The notes under the pieces are model-generated. The model was given only the letters and a program-made list of their open reading frames with translations, made no database searches and was not told where the DNA came from. A DNA stretch of 64,000 bases from an uncultured Lachnospiraceae bacterium (GTDB taxonomy: Bacteria; Bacillota; Clostridia; Lachnospirales; Lachnospiraceae). A program made the position numbers and the translations under genes. Positions 1 to 8,685 of this stretch are shown here, piece by piece. Location: positions 1 through 64,000 of the forward strand of contig CADCDW010000002.1 of the NCBI GenBank assembly GCA_902800325.1. The letters run 5' to 3'. Positions within the stretch are counted from its first letter, which is position 1. Each line of letters starts with the position of its first letter.

Positions 1-1
1 A

Positions 2-1411
2 ACTGTTGAAGGTAATGAGGTAGAAGACGTCCAAGAGACTGAAACTGAAGCAGACACGGATTTGGATATCGAAGCTGAACCTAATGTGGATGCTGATTCA
101 ATAACAGATAATGCAGATGATATAATTAATGAGGAGCCGGAAGAGGATTTAGAGGAAGATGTAATCACAGAAGAAGATGAATTTATAGTTGAGCAGGGCC
201 TTTATGGTATTATGGCTGATAAGAATAATATTCCGGGAACGGCCGGAATGTCATGGATTTGGACCAATGAGTTTTTTACTAATAATTCTGTTAAAAATAT
301 TAAAGAGGCATATTGTTACTCTGATTATGTGGGACATAAAAATGCCGGACATGCCCAGTATGAATATAATAGTAAGGGACAATTGGTAAAGTGTACATCT
401 TCCGTAAATGATGGCAAATGGGGCTATAAAAATGAATATGAATATTATGATAACGGTGATTTAAAAAAAATCAGTAATTATACTGACGAGTTTAGTGGAA
501 CTTTTGAGTTGCAGAATATTGAAAGATTTGAATACGAATATGATTCCGCAGGAAAGTGTATTAAGGAAAGATATTATTATAAAGACGATGATCCTAATTC
601 AACTTTAGCCGGTAAGGAATATCTTTTTTCTACATCTACTTATGAGTATGATTCAAAGGGAAATCGTATAAAGGAATTTGATGACTATTATGATGAAACA
701 AAGCTATATGAGTATGATACAGATGGTAACTGTATAAGAATGAGCCGTAAGAATAATAAAGGATATATTTATAGAACGGATGAATATAATTCTAAAGGAT
801 ATCTGACAAGAGAAACTCATTATGACAGTGCCGGAAATGTCACGATTGATAGTATAACGACATATGAATATGAATACGATTCGGATGGGGACATGGTAAA
901 GATTATTCAAAAAGAAACTCGTGACAATACAACCTTTACCCATATATATACATATGATTATTATCCAAAGGGAAGTTATCCGGAGTTTAAAAAGACAAAA
1001 TGTGCAACTATGTACCGTCTCTATAATCCAAACAGCGGAGAACATTTTTATACATCAAATGTATCTGAAAAAGACTATCTGGATAGTATAGGCTGGGATT
1101 ATGAGGGCATAGCATGGAATGCGCCTGTTAGTTCAGATAAACCGGTATATCGTCTCTATAATCCAAATGCAGGCGATCATCATTATACGACCAATTCCGC
1201 AGAAAAGGATCATCTTGTCAGCGTAGGATGGAACTATGAAGGTATAGGATGGTATTCAAGCGGTGAGGATGCACAGCCGTTATACAGATTATATAATCCT
1301 AATGCTACAGGAGCAGGATCACATCATTATACAACCAATGCCGGTGAGAGAGACCATCTTAAAAGCATAGGCTGGAATGATGAAGGTATCGCATGGTACG
1401 GCAATAACTAA
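2..1411 (+). CDS. Surface protein with YD-type repeats and three C-terminal DUF5648 repeats (5' end outside window)
   Basis: The frame is open from base 2 with no stop, so the gene enters from upstream; a TTG at 62 lies in the same acidic stretch and is unlikely to be the start. The visible part begins with about 60 Glu/Asp-rich residues, continues with tyrosine-rich repeats of the YEYDSxGN type like those of RHS/YD wall proteins, and ends with three copies of a roughly 42-residue module with the core YRLYNPNxGxHxYT and GWxxEGIxW, which is the DUF5648 pattern. Such modules are common in secreted or wall-associated proteins of gut Firmicutes. The role is probably surface binding, but the N-terminus with any signal peptide or enzyme domain cannot be seen. 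A strong terminator follows the stop. Confidence 0.8.
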   Translation, partial: TVEGNEVEDVQETETEADTDLDIEAEPNVDADSITDNADDIINEEPEEDLEEDVITEEDEFIVEQGLYGIMADKNNIPGTAGMSWIWTNEFFTNNSVKNIKEAYCYSDYVGHKNAGHAQYEYNSKGQLVKCTSSVNDGKWGYKNEYEYYDNGDLKKISNYTDEFSGTFELQNIERFEYEYDSAGKCIKERYYYKDDDPNSTLAGKEYLFSTSTYEYDSKGNRIKEFDDYYDETKLYEYDTDGNCIRMSRKNNKGYIYRTDEYNSKGYLTRETHYDSAGNVTIDSITTYEYEYDSDGDMVKIIQKETRDNTTFTHIYTYDYYPKGSYPEFKKTKCATMYRLYNPNSGEHFYTSNVSEKDYLDSIGWDYEGIAWNAPVSSDKPVYRLYNPNAGDHHYTTNSAEKDHLVSVGWNYEGIGWYSSGEDAQPLYRLYNPNATGAGSHHYTTNAGERDHLKSIGWNDEGIAWYGNN

Positions 1412-1427
1412 ATAAATATATAAAAAT

Positions 1428-1459
1428 CACGACAGGGAGTTGTTTCTGTCGTGTTTTTT
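1428..1459 (+). terminator. Rho-independent terminator of the surface protein gene
   Basis: A perfect 8-bp stem (CACGACAG with CTGTCGTG) around a 10-nt loop is followed directly by a run of six T, 17 bases after the stop codon. Confidence 0.9.
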
Positions 1460-1640
1460 ATTGAACATTTTAAGATTTTGTTAATAATCAGCATAAAACA
1501 TTTGTTAAATCTGTGAATAAAGCTTCTTTTAATTTGTTTTTTATTGTATTTGTGGGAATTGAATGGTAAAATATATGCAATGTTTATATATAAAGCAAAT
1601 ATAGTGTTTATATTAAAAATATCAAGGAGGATTTTATAAA

Positions 1641-1958
1641 ATGAAAGCAAGAACTGCAGGTATTATAAGTTATATCACATGGGTAGGCTGGATTATAGCA
1701 CTTATCGCAGGTGAACCTGATGATGAATTTGTAAAGCATCATTTAAATCAGGCACTTATATTAAATATATGTGCTACAGTATGCAGTGCTGTCAGTGGCG
1801 TTTTTGCCTTGATTCCTATTATCAGGATTTTGGGAGCTGTAGTGTTTGGACTTATAGGACTAGTTATATTTATAATGGCTGTTGCAGGTATTATATCAGC
1901 AGCTAACAACAGTACGCAGCCGCTTCCTGTTGTTGGAGATATTAAGCTTATGAAGTAG
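1641..1958 (+). CDS. DUF4870/Tic20-like small membrane protein
   Basis: A 105-residue protein with a strong ribosome site (AAGGAGG, 9 bases before ATG). It has a short N-terminal hydrophobic stretch (about residues 8-24), a central polar segment containing FVKHHLNQAL, and two further hydrophobic segments (about 42-65 and 68-90). The FxxxHxxQAL signature between first and second helices is typical of the DUF4870/YccF-like family of small integral membrane proteins of unknown function. It stands alone: a terminator precedes it and an inverted-repeat element follows. Confidence 0.65.
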   Translation: MKARTAGIISYITWVGWIIALIAGEPDDEFVKHHLNQALILNICATVCSAVSGVFALIPIIRILGAVVFGLIGLVIFIMAVAGIISAANNSTQPLPVVGDIKLMK

Positions 1959-2023
1959 TCGGAATGGGCTGTGTCGAGGCTTTTATCATGCGTGATTCGG
2001 AGACTTAGGCAAGCGATAGGGAT

Positions 2024-2207
2024 AGTACACCGAAAAATAAATAACCGGCACAATCGCTTGATAAATTTTTCAGCTACTGCGTTGTCATCAGTCGTCGATG
2101 CCACCCTACGACTCGTTCGAGACGCCTTGCAGAATGATAATTTATGCGGCGTTAATAGTCGAAGTATTTGAAAACGGATGCACTAGTTAATTATTTATCG
2201 GTGCACT
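2024..2207. repeat. Imperfect long inverted-repeat element
   Basis: The ends 2024-2045 and 2186-2207 are inverted copies with few mismatches (AGTACACCG.AAATAAATAAC against AGTGCACCG.TAAATAATTAAC), and the interior is weakly self-complementary. No protein-coding sequence with family features lies inside. It looks like a decayed hairpin or MITE-like element in the 296-bp gap between two + strand genes. Confidence 0.55.
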
Positions 2208-2254
2208 GGGCTTATAGTAAAAACTTATATTAAATATATGCAGAAGGAGCAGCT

Positions 2255-3565
2255 ATGTATAAAGATATTTCCGGACTTGTACTTTATCGTGATTTAAGCG
2301 GTGACAGTATATTATATAAAATGGCAGAAATTTTTCATGACAGGGACAATAATCTTGCTGATGATGCGACTATCACAAGCAGATTTTACAGTCAGGTAAA
2401 GCGTATTTTGGATGTAGCGACAAGCTATGGTTTTAACAGGAATCTATGGCAGGATTATCTTGCTTTTTATCTTATAACCAATGAGAATTCGTTTACACTT
2501 ACCTGTGAAAAAGTGGGGGCAGGTGATGGAACGGTCAATAAATTTGCCAAAAATGATTATGCTATATTTGACAGACTTTTTCATTATGATTTCTCAAAGA
2601 TAGAAGAGGAACTTGGAATAGACTGCTTTTCCACGATAACAAACTATAAATCACTTCCTAAGAAGGAACAGATGTATAATCAAAATGTCAGTGAAAAAGT
2701 AAGGTATATAAGTGACCACGTGAGTGAAGCAAAAAGTGTTGATGAGATTTTCGATATTATGACCGACTTTTATAAGCACTACGGTGTAGGTATGTTTGGT
2801 CTAAATAAGGCGTTTCGTATAAGTCACGAAGACGGTAAGGATTTGGAGTTTATCGCAATCAATAATACTGACAAGGTTATGCTTTCCGACCTTATCGGAT
2901 ATGAGATCCAGAAAAAGAAGCTTGTGGACAATACGGAGGCCTTTGTAAGTGGTAAAAAAGCCAATAATGTTCTTTTATTTGGCGATAGTGGAACCGGAAA
3001 ATCGACAAGTATAAAAGCGATTATAAATGAGTATTACGAGCAGGGACTTAGAATGATTGAGATTTATAAGCATCAGTTCCGGGACTTGTCTGCTGTTATT
3101 TCTCATATAAAAAACAGAAATTACAAGTTTATCATATATATGGACGACCTTTCGTTTGAAGAGTTTGAGATAGAATATAAGTACTTAAAAGCAGTTATCG
3201 AGGGTGGGCTTGAGACCAAACCGGACAATGTACTTATATATGCAACATCTAACAGAAGACATATTATCAAGGAAACATGGAATGATCGTGATGATGTTGT
3301 TGTGGATAACGGAATGCATAAGTCTGATACTATGCAGGAAAAATTGTCTCTGGTAAACAGATTTGGTGTTACCATAAGTTTCTCAAAGCCTTCAAAGAAG
3401 GAGTTCAATACTATAGTTACGGAGATAGCAAAGCGTTATCCGATGATTAAGTTAAGTGAAGAAGAACTCTGTGCTGAAGCTAACAAATGGGAACTTTCAC
3501 ATGGAGGAGTTTCAGGCAGAACCGCTCAACAGTTTATCAATTACCTGCTCGGACAGATTGAATGA
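2255..3565 (+). CDS. DUF815-family AAA+ ATPase
   Basis: A 436-residue protein with a helical N-terminal half of no recognised domain and a C-terminal AAA+ ATPase. The Walker A motif FGDSGTGKST lies near residue 245 and the Walker B IIYMDDLSF near 292; a sensor-1-like YATSNRR follows near 329. This arrangement, with a hydrophobic VLLFGDSGTGKS lead-in and an arginine-rich stretch after the sensor, matches the DUF815 family (PF05673), whose molecular role is unknown. AGAAGGAG precedes the ATG by 6 bases. It is transcribed alone between two repeat-containing gaps, and nothing nearby suggests a partner. Confidence 0.8.
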   Translation: MYKDISGLVLYRDLSGDSILYKMAEIFHDRDNNLADDATITSRFYSQVKRILDVATSYGFNRNLWQDYLAFYLITNENSFTLTCEKVGAGDGTVNKFAKNDYAIFDRLFHYDFSKIEEELGIDCFSTITNYKSLPKKEQMYNQNVSEKVRYISDHVSEAKSVDEIFDIMTDFYKHYGVGMFGLNKAFRISHEDGKDLEFIAINNTDKVMLSDLIGYEIQKKKLVDNTEAFVSGKKANNVLLFGDSGTGKSTSIKAIINEYYEQGLRMIEIYKHQFRDLSAVISHIKNRNYKFIIYMDDLSFEEFEIEYKYLKAVIEGGLETKPDNVLIYATSNRRHIIKETWNDRDDVVVDNGMHKSDTMQEKLSLVNRFGVTISFSKPSKKEFNTIVTEIAKRYPMIKLSEEELCAEANKWELSHGGVSGRTAQQFINYLLGQIE

Positions 3566-3591
3566 CAGTTACTTGGCGTCAAAAGGTGCTT

Positions 3592-3619
3592 TTGACATAT
3601 GCATCATGTGATATATAAT
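3592..3619 (+). promoter_or_regulatory. Sigma-A-type promoter upstream of nth
   Basis: TTGACA (3592-3597), a 16-bp spacer and TATAAT (3614-3619), both perfect consensus, lie about 115 bases upstream of the endonuclease III start. Confidence 0.6.
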
Positions 3620-3711
3620 GGTATTGCCTTTATGATATAAAATAGTATTTATGATACTGCGTCATGTGATATATACCGGTAATGTGTTAATGATATAAAG
3701 CGGTTTTTGGG
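3601..3711 (+). repeat. 58-bp imperfect direct repeat in the nth leader
   Basis: Two tandem units starting at 3601 and 3659 share GC[AG]TCATGTGATATATA and a later TGATATAAA. The first copy supplies the -10 box of the promoter; in the second copy that position has changed. Confidence 0.5.
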
Positions 3712-3734
3712 ATGGTTGATAAAAAAGGTACATA

Positions 3735-4382
3735 ATGACTAAAAAAGAACGTGTTAAAGAAATTGTTAAAATATTAAATGAAGAGTATGGTACGGATTAT
3801 AAATGTTATCTGGACCACAAAAATGCGTGGGAGCTTCTGGTTGCGACTATACTTAGCGCCCAGTGTACGGATGCAAGGGTCAATATAGTGACAAAGGATT
3901 TATTTGTTAAATATCCTGATGTCTATGCATTTGCCAAAGCCAATCAATCAGAGCTTGAGAAAGATATCTACTCCACAGGCTTCTATAAGAATAAGGCTAA
4001 AAATATTATAGCGTGTGCAAATGAAGTGATTGAAAGACATGGTGGAGATGTGCCTTCGGATATCGGGGAATTGACAAAGCTTTCGGGAGTTGGCAGAAAG
4101 ACGGCCAATGTTATAAGGGGCAATATCTTTGATGAACCGAGTATAGTTGTTGATACACATGTTAAGAGGATATCAAATCTCCTTGGACTTACTAAGGAAC
4201 AGGATCCTGTTAAAATAGAATATGACCTTATGAAATGTCTGCCAAAGGAGCAGTGGATTCTTTATAATCTGCAGATTATCGCGCACGGAAGAAAAATATG
4301 CATAGCAAGAAGACCTAAGTGCAGTGAGTGTGTTTTGGCAGGAGTTTGTCCGTCGGCTAAAGGTAAGAAAAAAGCAGATTGA
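3735..4382 (+). CDS. nth: Endonuclease III
   Basis: A DNA glycosylase/AP lyase that removes oxidised pyrimidines in base excision repair. The 215-residue length is normal. It shows the helix-hairpin-helix LSGVGRKTANV with the catalytic lysine (about residue 120), the catalytic aspartate in VVDTHVKR (about 138), and the C-terminal 4Fe-4S ligand set C-x6-C-x2-C-x5-C in CIARRPKCSECVLAGVC. All key residues are present, so it should be active. It is transcribed from a consensus promoter and converges with the gene at 4501-5130. Confidence 0.95.
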   Translation: MTKKERVKEIVKILNEEYGTDYKCYLDHKNAWELLVATILSAQCTDARVNIVTKDLFVKYPDVYAFAKANQSELEKDIYSTGFYKNKAKNIIACANEVIERHGGDVPSDIGELTKLSGVGRKTANVIRGNIFDEPSIVVDTHVKRISNLLGLTKEQDPVKIEYDLMKCLPKEQWILYNLQIIAHGRKICIARRPKCSECVLAGVCPSAKGKKKAD

Positions 4383-4396
4383 CAACATGCATTTCA

Positions 4397-4470
4397 GATA
4401 TCACTTAGCTTAAGATACCAATCAGCTATAGGTATCCATTGGTATCAGATATTAATCGGCTTCAGATATC
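4397..4470. terminator. Nested inverted repeat between convergent genes
   Basis: GATACCAAT (4414-4422) pairs with ATTGGTATC (4438-4446), and GATATC (4397-4402) pairs with GATATC (4465-4470) as an outer stem. It lies between the convergent nth and 4501-5130 genes. There is no clear T run, so a bidirectional terminator role is inferred from position only. Confidence 0.4.
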
Positions 4471-4500
4471 AATAAGCAGGTATGTATATTTGGTTGGATA

Positions 4501-5130
4501 TTAGTTGGCATTGTTTTGATTTTTAATGCTATCTAATTTGTTTATAATCAGATTTTTGGATAAAGAATTTATAGCTTCGGCCTTTTCTTCGAGATTTTTG
4601 AAACCGGCTTTATCCTTTGAGTTAAGGTATATCTTACCAAGCATTTCAAAGTCGGAGCTTAAGTCAGAACCGATTTCTATGCTGTATTCCAAAACCTTTT
4701 TGGCAGCATCGGTTTTGTCAATATTCATAAAATCTTTTGAAAGCTTATTTAAAAGTCTTATCAGTTGACTGTAATTGTTGTCATACTCGCTTAGGGCTTC
4801 GAGGTTTGCCGGACCGTACATCATTTTAAGGTCGGTATTGGTATATCCGGATAAATTTATAAATTTTTTTTCCGAAAGACGTGTCAGTTCGTCATAAATG
4901 TCAGAAAAACCGGCAATTTTTACCTCATTTATAGGCAGTTTATCAAAGGATAACGTGATATAATCAAGATTGGATATATCTGCACGTCTTACAGAATTTG
5001 CTTCGCTTTCGCGATTCCAGAATTCTGCAAGTGAGCGTTTGGCTTTTTTGTTTTGGTATGCTATGGCACGAAATGCTGCAAAGCCAATCAGTAATGTTGC
5101 ACATATTATTATATAATTTACGTAACCCAT
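4501..5130 (-). CDS. Membrane-anchored protein of unknown function
   Basis: About 209 residues starting at MGYVNY, chosen because AAAGGA lies 8 bases upstream; an in-frame ATG 51 bases further upstream has no ribosome site and would run through the opposing gene's start. One hydrophobic segment (residues 4-21) is followed by a basic stretch and then a soluble, helical, Lys/Glu-rich domain of about 170 residues with leucines spaced as in a helical repeat. I do not recognise a family. The start lies only 31 bases from the divergent 34-residue peptide gene, so each promoter must lie inside the other gene. Confidence 0.7.
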   Translation of the reverse strand: MGYVNYIIICATLLIGFAAFRAIAYQNKKAKRSLAEFWNRESEANSVRRADISNLDYITLSFDKLPINEVKIAGFSDIYDELTRLSEKKFINLSGYTNTDLKMMYGPANLEALSEYDNNYSQLIRLLNKLSKDFMNIDKTDAAKKVLEYSIEIGSDLSSDFEMLGKIYLNSKDKAGFKNLEEKAEAINSLSKNLIINKLDSIKNQNNAN

Positions 5131-5161
5131 AATTTTTTTCCTTTCAGGAGGTTTTAAGGTA

Positions 5162-5266
5162 ATGATTAATTTCAATAACAAAAAGAAACAAAAGCTTATA
5201 TCTGCTATAATCTGTATAGTTTTGGTTTTGGCTATGGTTATAACACTTTTGGTATCTGCATTTTAA
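5162..5266 (+). CDS. 34-residue single-span membrane peptide
   Basis: ATG at 5162 is preceded by AGGAGG at 5147-5152 and encodes 34 residues: a basic head (NKKKQK) and one hydrophobic helix (about residues 12-33) ending in phenylalanine. A polar lysine-rich N-terminus with one C-terminal membrane helix resembles short Firmicute membrane peptides such as Prli42 or DUF4044 proteins, but the match is by general shape only. It lies 48 bases upstream of the VanW protein gene on the same strand and may be co-transcribed with it. Confidence 0.6.
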   Translation: MINFNNKKKQKLISAIICIVLVLAMVITLLVSAF

Positions 5267-5314
5267 GATAGGATACCATTATTATTATATTTTTTCAAGG
5301 ATGGCGGTATTATA

Positions 5315-7015
5315 ATGAAAAGTGATAAGCTAAATTTATTAAAGAAAATAAGAACCAAAGGAGCTGCTCTGGCTTGCGGCATAGTAATAGGTGCAGTATC
5401 GGTTTGCCCATATAATATAAATGCTGAGCAGGCGGAGGGTGTAGCACCGGAGGAAGTTGTTGCAGAGGAAGCCGGGGGTGTGGCACCGGAGGAAGTTGCC
5501 GCAGAGGGAACTGAAGGTGACGTGCCGGTTGAAACTCAGGCAGAGGAGGTGCCTCAGGATACTGCTGTAGTTGAACCGCAGAGTGCTGAACCTGAAAGCA
5601 ATGTTTCCGGTGACGGAAGAATCCTTCCTAACATCTATGTAGGAAGCACCAATGTAGGCGGTATGACCTTAGATGAGGCAAGAGGCGCATGCGCATCCTT
5701 TGTTGATAGTGTAAATGCTGCATCTGTAACTTTTACCTGTGGTGAAAACACAGTTACTGTTCCGCTTTCTGACATAGGAGTTTCAACAGACGCAAACCGT
5801 GTTGTTCAAACCGCATATAATTATGGCCGAAAGGGAAATGTTCTAAAGAGATTTAAAGAAAAGAAAGATCTTGAAAATGGTGGCTCAAAAGAGCTTGAAC
5901 TTAATTTTTCACTTAGTGGAGATGCTTACACCAACCTTGAAAATGTTTTTGCCGGTTTCAATGTCGAACCGACATCTGCGTCTATTCAGATGGTAGATGG
6001 TTCATTTCAGATTCAGCCTGAAGCAGTGGGTATAGCTGTAGATAATCAGGCAAGTATCGAACAGTTTCAAAATATAATTAATACCGCATCCGATTTTAGT
6101 AATTTAAATATGGAGCTTGTGCATACGGAAGCAGAACCTGAGGTTACAAGTGACGCTTTAAATGGCGTAACGGATAAGCTCGGTGAATATACTACTACCT
6201 ACAGTGGTGATGCCGGACGTATGGCCAATGTTGAAAATGCATGTAATTTTATAAATGGCACGCTTGTACTTCCGGGAGAAGAATTTGATACCGATGCAAC
6301 GATAAGACCTTATACCGAGGAAAATGGATATCATTATGCTGCCGAATACAGTAACGGCCAAGTGGTACAGGGACTTGGTGGTGGAGTCTGTCAGGTTTCC
6401 ACAACACTTTATAATGCTGTTTTATATGCAGAGCTTGAAGTAACGCAGCGAGCTAACCACAGTCTTACAGTCGGATATGTACAGCTTGCTCAGGATGCTG
6501 CTATTTCGGGAGATGTAAAGAATTTTAAATTCAGAAATAATACGGATACACCTATATATATAGCCGGAGCATGTGAAAATGGAGAGATTACATTTGCACT
6601 CTTTGGCAAGGAAACCAGACCTGAAAACAGGACTCTTGAATTTGAGTCGGTTCTTGTAGATACTATATCACCGGGAGAACCTATAGTTGATGTGGATGAA
6701 AGCATGGAGCCGGGTTCAAGAGTTGTAACACAGAAAGCACATACCGGATATGTGGCTGAACTTTGGAAGCATATTTATGTAGATGGTCAGCTTACGGATT
6801 CTGTAAAGATCAATACAAGTCAGTATATGTGTACTCCGGAGCATGTAACTGTAGGCCCTGATGCACCGGCAGAGGAAACTGCTGAGAGTAATCCTGATGA
6901 GGCGAGTACAGAGGCACCAGCAGATGTACCGACCGAAGCGCCTGCCGCACCTGCTGAGGCACCTGCCAATCCTGCACCTGCGGAAGACCCTCCTGCAGAT
7001 GCACCTATAGAGTAG
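5315..7015 (+). CDS. VanW-family cell-wall protein with peptidoglycan-binding and G5-like domains
   Basis: A 566-residue exported protein. A signal segment lies at about residues 11-32, followed by an acidic, Ala/Pro-rich linker with an internal duplication (GVAPEEV twice). A PG_binding_4-like domain follows (about 105-280), then the VanW domain (about 285-420) with LPGEEF and the strongly conserved QGLGGGVCQVSTTLYNA. A G5-like segment (about 435-505) precedes a Pro/Ala/Glu-rich tail with no LPxTG motif. VanW proteins are found in Gram-positive envelopes near glycopeptide-resistance or wall genes; the biochemical role is not settled. No vancomycin genes are nearby, so this is probably a housekeeping wall protein. 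Confidence 0.9.
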   Translation: MKSDKLNLLKKIRTKGAALACGIVIGAVSVCPYNINAEQAEGVAPEEVVAEEAGGVAPEEVAAEGTEGDVPVETQAEEVPQDTAVVEPQSAEPESNVSGDGRILPNIYVGSTNVGGMTLDEARGACASFVDSVNAASVTFTCGENTVTVPLSDIGVSTDANRVVQTAYNYGRKGNVLKRFKEKKDLENGGSKELELNFSLSGDAYTNLENVFAGFNVEPTSASIQMVDGSFQIQPEAVGIAVDNQASIEQFQNIINTASDFSNLNMELVHTEAEPEVTSDALNGVTDKLGEYTTTYSGDAGRMANVENACNFINGTLVLPGEEFDTDATIRPYTEENGYHYAAEYSNGQVVQGLGGGVCQVSTTLYNAVLYAELEVTQRANHSLTVGYVQLAQDAAISGDVKNFKFRNNTDTPIYIAGACENGEITFALFGKETRPENRTLEFESVLVDTISPGEPIVDVDESMEPGSRVVTQKAHTGYVAELWKHIYVDGQLTDSVKINTSQYMCTPEHVTVGPDAPAEETAESNPDEASTEAPADVPTEAPAAPAEAPANPAPAEDPPADAPIE

Positions 7016-7103
7016 TTTTTTGAAACATAGATTAAGCTTCCGTATATATGATGGATTATGAGGTTAAAAGATATAAATAAGTCAATAGGTAAATGAGGAC
7101 TCT

Positions 7104-8153
7104 ATGGAATTAGGAACCTTAAATGAACTTGTCAATACTCGTTCTGTTACAAAACATATTAGAAAACATAATAAGGACATGATACAGGGAGCAGGAATAG
7201 GCAATGATTTTTCGTTAGTTGGTGATTGGGCTTCATGTGAAGGAGTGTCCGAGATTCCTTATATTGCATGGGTTAAGGCGATGAATAATCTGGCAGTTTC
7301 AGGAGCAATGCCCATTGGAGTAAGGCTTGTTATGCTGCTTCCGGAGGATGTGACTGAGGCAGATATAAAGCTTTATATGAAGGAATTTAATTTGCTTGCT
7401 GACCATGAGGCTGTTCAGATTCTTGGCGGTCATACAGAAATTGGAATGCATTTTAATAAAGCAGGTTTTGTAGTTACGGCTTATGGTAAAGTGGATGCTT
7501 ACATAAAAGATAAAGATAATACTGTATTGCGTGAATTTTCATATAAGCAGGATATTAAAAGTATAAAAGCAAATGACAAAATTATCATGCTTGGTCTTGC
7601 CGGACTGATGGGTACGGATATCATAGCAAGAAAAAAGCATGAGGAACTTGGTAAAAGGTTTGCATATAGTTACATAGAAGGAGCATATTTTAACAAAGAG
7701 GATTATGCTATAGAAGGCAAGGTTCGTAAGCTTATCGATACATACGGTAAAGATGTCCTATATATGCATGATGTTTCGCACGGTGGGATATATGGGGCAC
7801 TCTGGCAGCTTGGAGTCAGGATAAAGCATGGAATAAAGATAAATCATGCAGCTATACCGATTAAGCAGGAAACGGTTGAGATAAGTGAGTTTTTTGATAT
7901 AAATCCTTATATGCTTGAGGGAACCGGATCGGTTGTAGCGGTTATAGGTGACGATAAAAAAGATGAGAAAAGCTTCTATGAAAAAATAAATGGAATCGTT
8001 GCTTGCGGAATACCTGCGGCTGTTATAGGCGAGGTAGCAGACAATAATGATAAAGCCGTTATATTAGGCGATAAGGATAATCCCGAAAAGAGATTTCTTT
8101 CACCGGTAAAGGGTGACGAGATATATAAAGTTATTAGAATAAATTTGACATAA
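7104..8153 (+). CDS. AIR synthase-related protein (PurM/HypE/ThiL superfamily)
   Basis: A 349-residue protein of the ATP-grasping PurM/HypE/SelD/ThiL superfamily. The N-terminal half contains LGGHTEIG and an NNLAVSGAMPIGVRL stretch equivalent to the ND[LV]xxxGA.P motif of AIR synthases; the C-terminal half has HDVSHGGIYGALWQL, the superfamily's D-x-S/T-x-GG signature. The substrate cannot be inferred: hydrogenase hyp genes, thiamine and purine genes are all absent nearby. Start ATG 7104 is preceded only by a weak GAGG. It is followed by the Lrp regulator and aminotransferase and might belong to the same amino-acid-related unit. Confidence 0.75.
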   Translation: MELGTLNELVNTRSVTKHIRKHNKDMIQGAGIGNDFSLVGDWASCEGVSEIPYIAWVKAMNNLAVSGAMPIGVRLVMLLPEDVTEADIKLYMKEFNLLADHEAVQILGGHTEIGMHFNKAGFVVTAYGKVDAYIKDKDNTVLREFSYKQDIKSIKANDKIIMLGLAGLMGTDIIARKKHEELGKRFAYSYIEGAYFNKEDYAIEGKVRKLIDTYGKDVLYMHDVSHGGIYGALWQLGVRIKHGIKINHAAIPIKQETVEISEFFDINPYMLEGTGSVVAVIGDDKKDEKSFYEKINGIVACGIPAAVIGEVADNNDKAVILGDKDNPEKRFLSPVKGDEIYKVIRINLT

Positions 8154-8167
8154 AAAAGATTATAATA

Positions 8168-8184
8168 ATCACGCCGGTCGTGAT
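8168..8184. promoter_or_regulatory. Inverted repeat upstream of lrp-like gene (possible operator)
   Basis: ATCACG-CCGGT-CGTGAT is a perfect 6-bp inverted repeat with a 5-bp centre, 19 bases before the start of the Lrp-type regulator. Lrp/AsnC proteins often autoregulate; that this is the site is inference. Confidence 0.35.
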
Positions 8185-8202
8185 AGAAAAGAGGTTTATT
8201 AT

Positions 8203-8685
8203 ATGAATACTGAGATTTTAAAGCTTTTGGAAACTGACAGCAAGCTCTCTGTTAAAGATATAGCGGATATGCTTGGACTTGATGAGGAAAAAGTCGCGGC
8301 GGATATCAAGGCTATGGAGGATAAAAAGGTTATTTGCGGTTATCATACCATGATTGACTGGGATAAGGTTGCAGAAGAAAAAGTAACTGCACTTATCGAG
8401 ATTAAGGTTACTCCACAGCGTGGACAGGGCTTTGATAAAATCGCAGAAAGAATATATAATTTTGAGGAGGTAAGTGCCGTATACCTCATGGCGGGTGCGT
8501 TTGATTTTACTGTTATACTTCAGGGGAAGACGCTTAAGGAGGTTTCCATGTTTGTATCAAACAAGCTTGCGGTTATGGAAACTGTTGTAAGTACCTCTAC
8601 TAATTTTGTCCTTAAAAAATACAAAGATCACGGTATTATATTTGACGTTGAGAAAAAAGATGAAAGGTTGGCAATTATTCCATGA
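8203..8685 (+). CDS. Lrp/AsnC-family transcriptional regulator
   Basis: A 160-residue protein with an N-terminal winged helix-turn-helix (residues about 3-55, SVKDIADMLGLDEEKV) and a C-terminal ligand-binding RAM/AsnC domain (about 65-140, with VSAVYLMAGAFDFTVIL). Such regulators sense amino acids and control amino-acid metabolism. The stop overlaps the start of the aminotransferase by 4 bases (ATGA), so the pair is translationally coupled, suggesting this protein regulates or reports on that enzyme's substrate. Confidence 0.9.
   Translation: MNTEILKLLETDSKLSVKDIADMLGLDEEKVAADIKAMEDKKVICGYHTMIDWDKVAEEKVTALIEIKVTPQRGQGFDKIAERIYNFEEVSAVYLMAGAFDFTVILQGKTLKEVSMFVSNKLAVMETVVSTSTNFVLKKYKDHGIIFDVEKKDERLAIIP

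Noticed and set aside
8145..8166. Promoter TTGACA...TATAAT before the Lrp-like gene
   Set aside because: The spacer is only 10 bp, too short for a normal sigma-A promoter.
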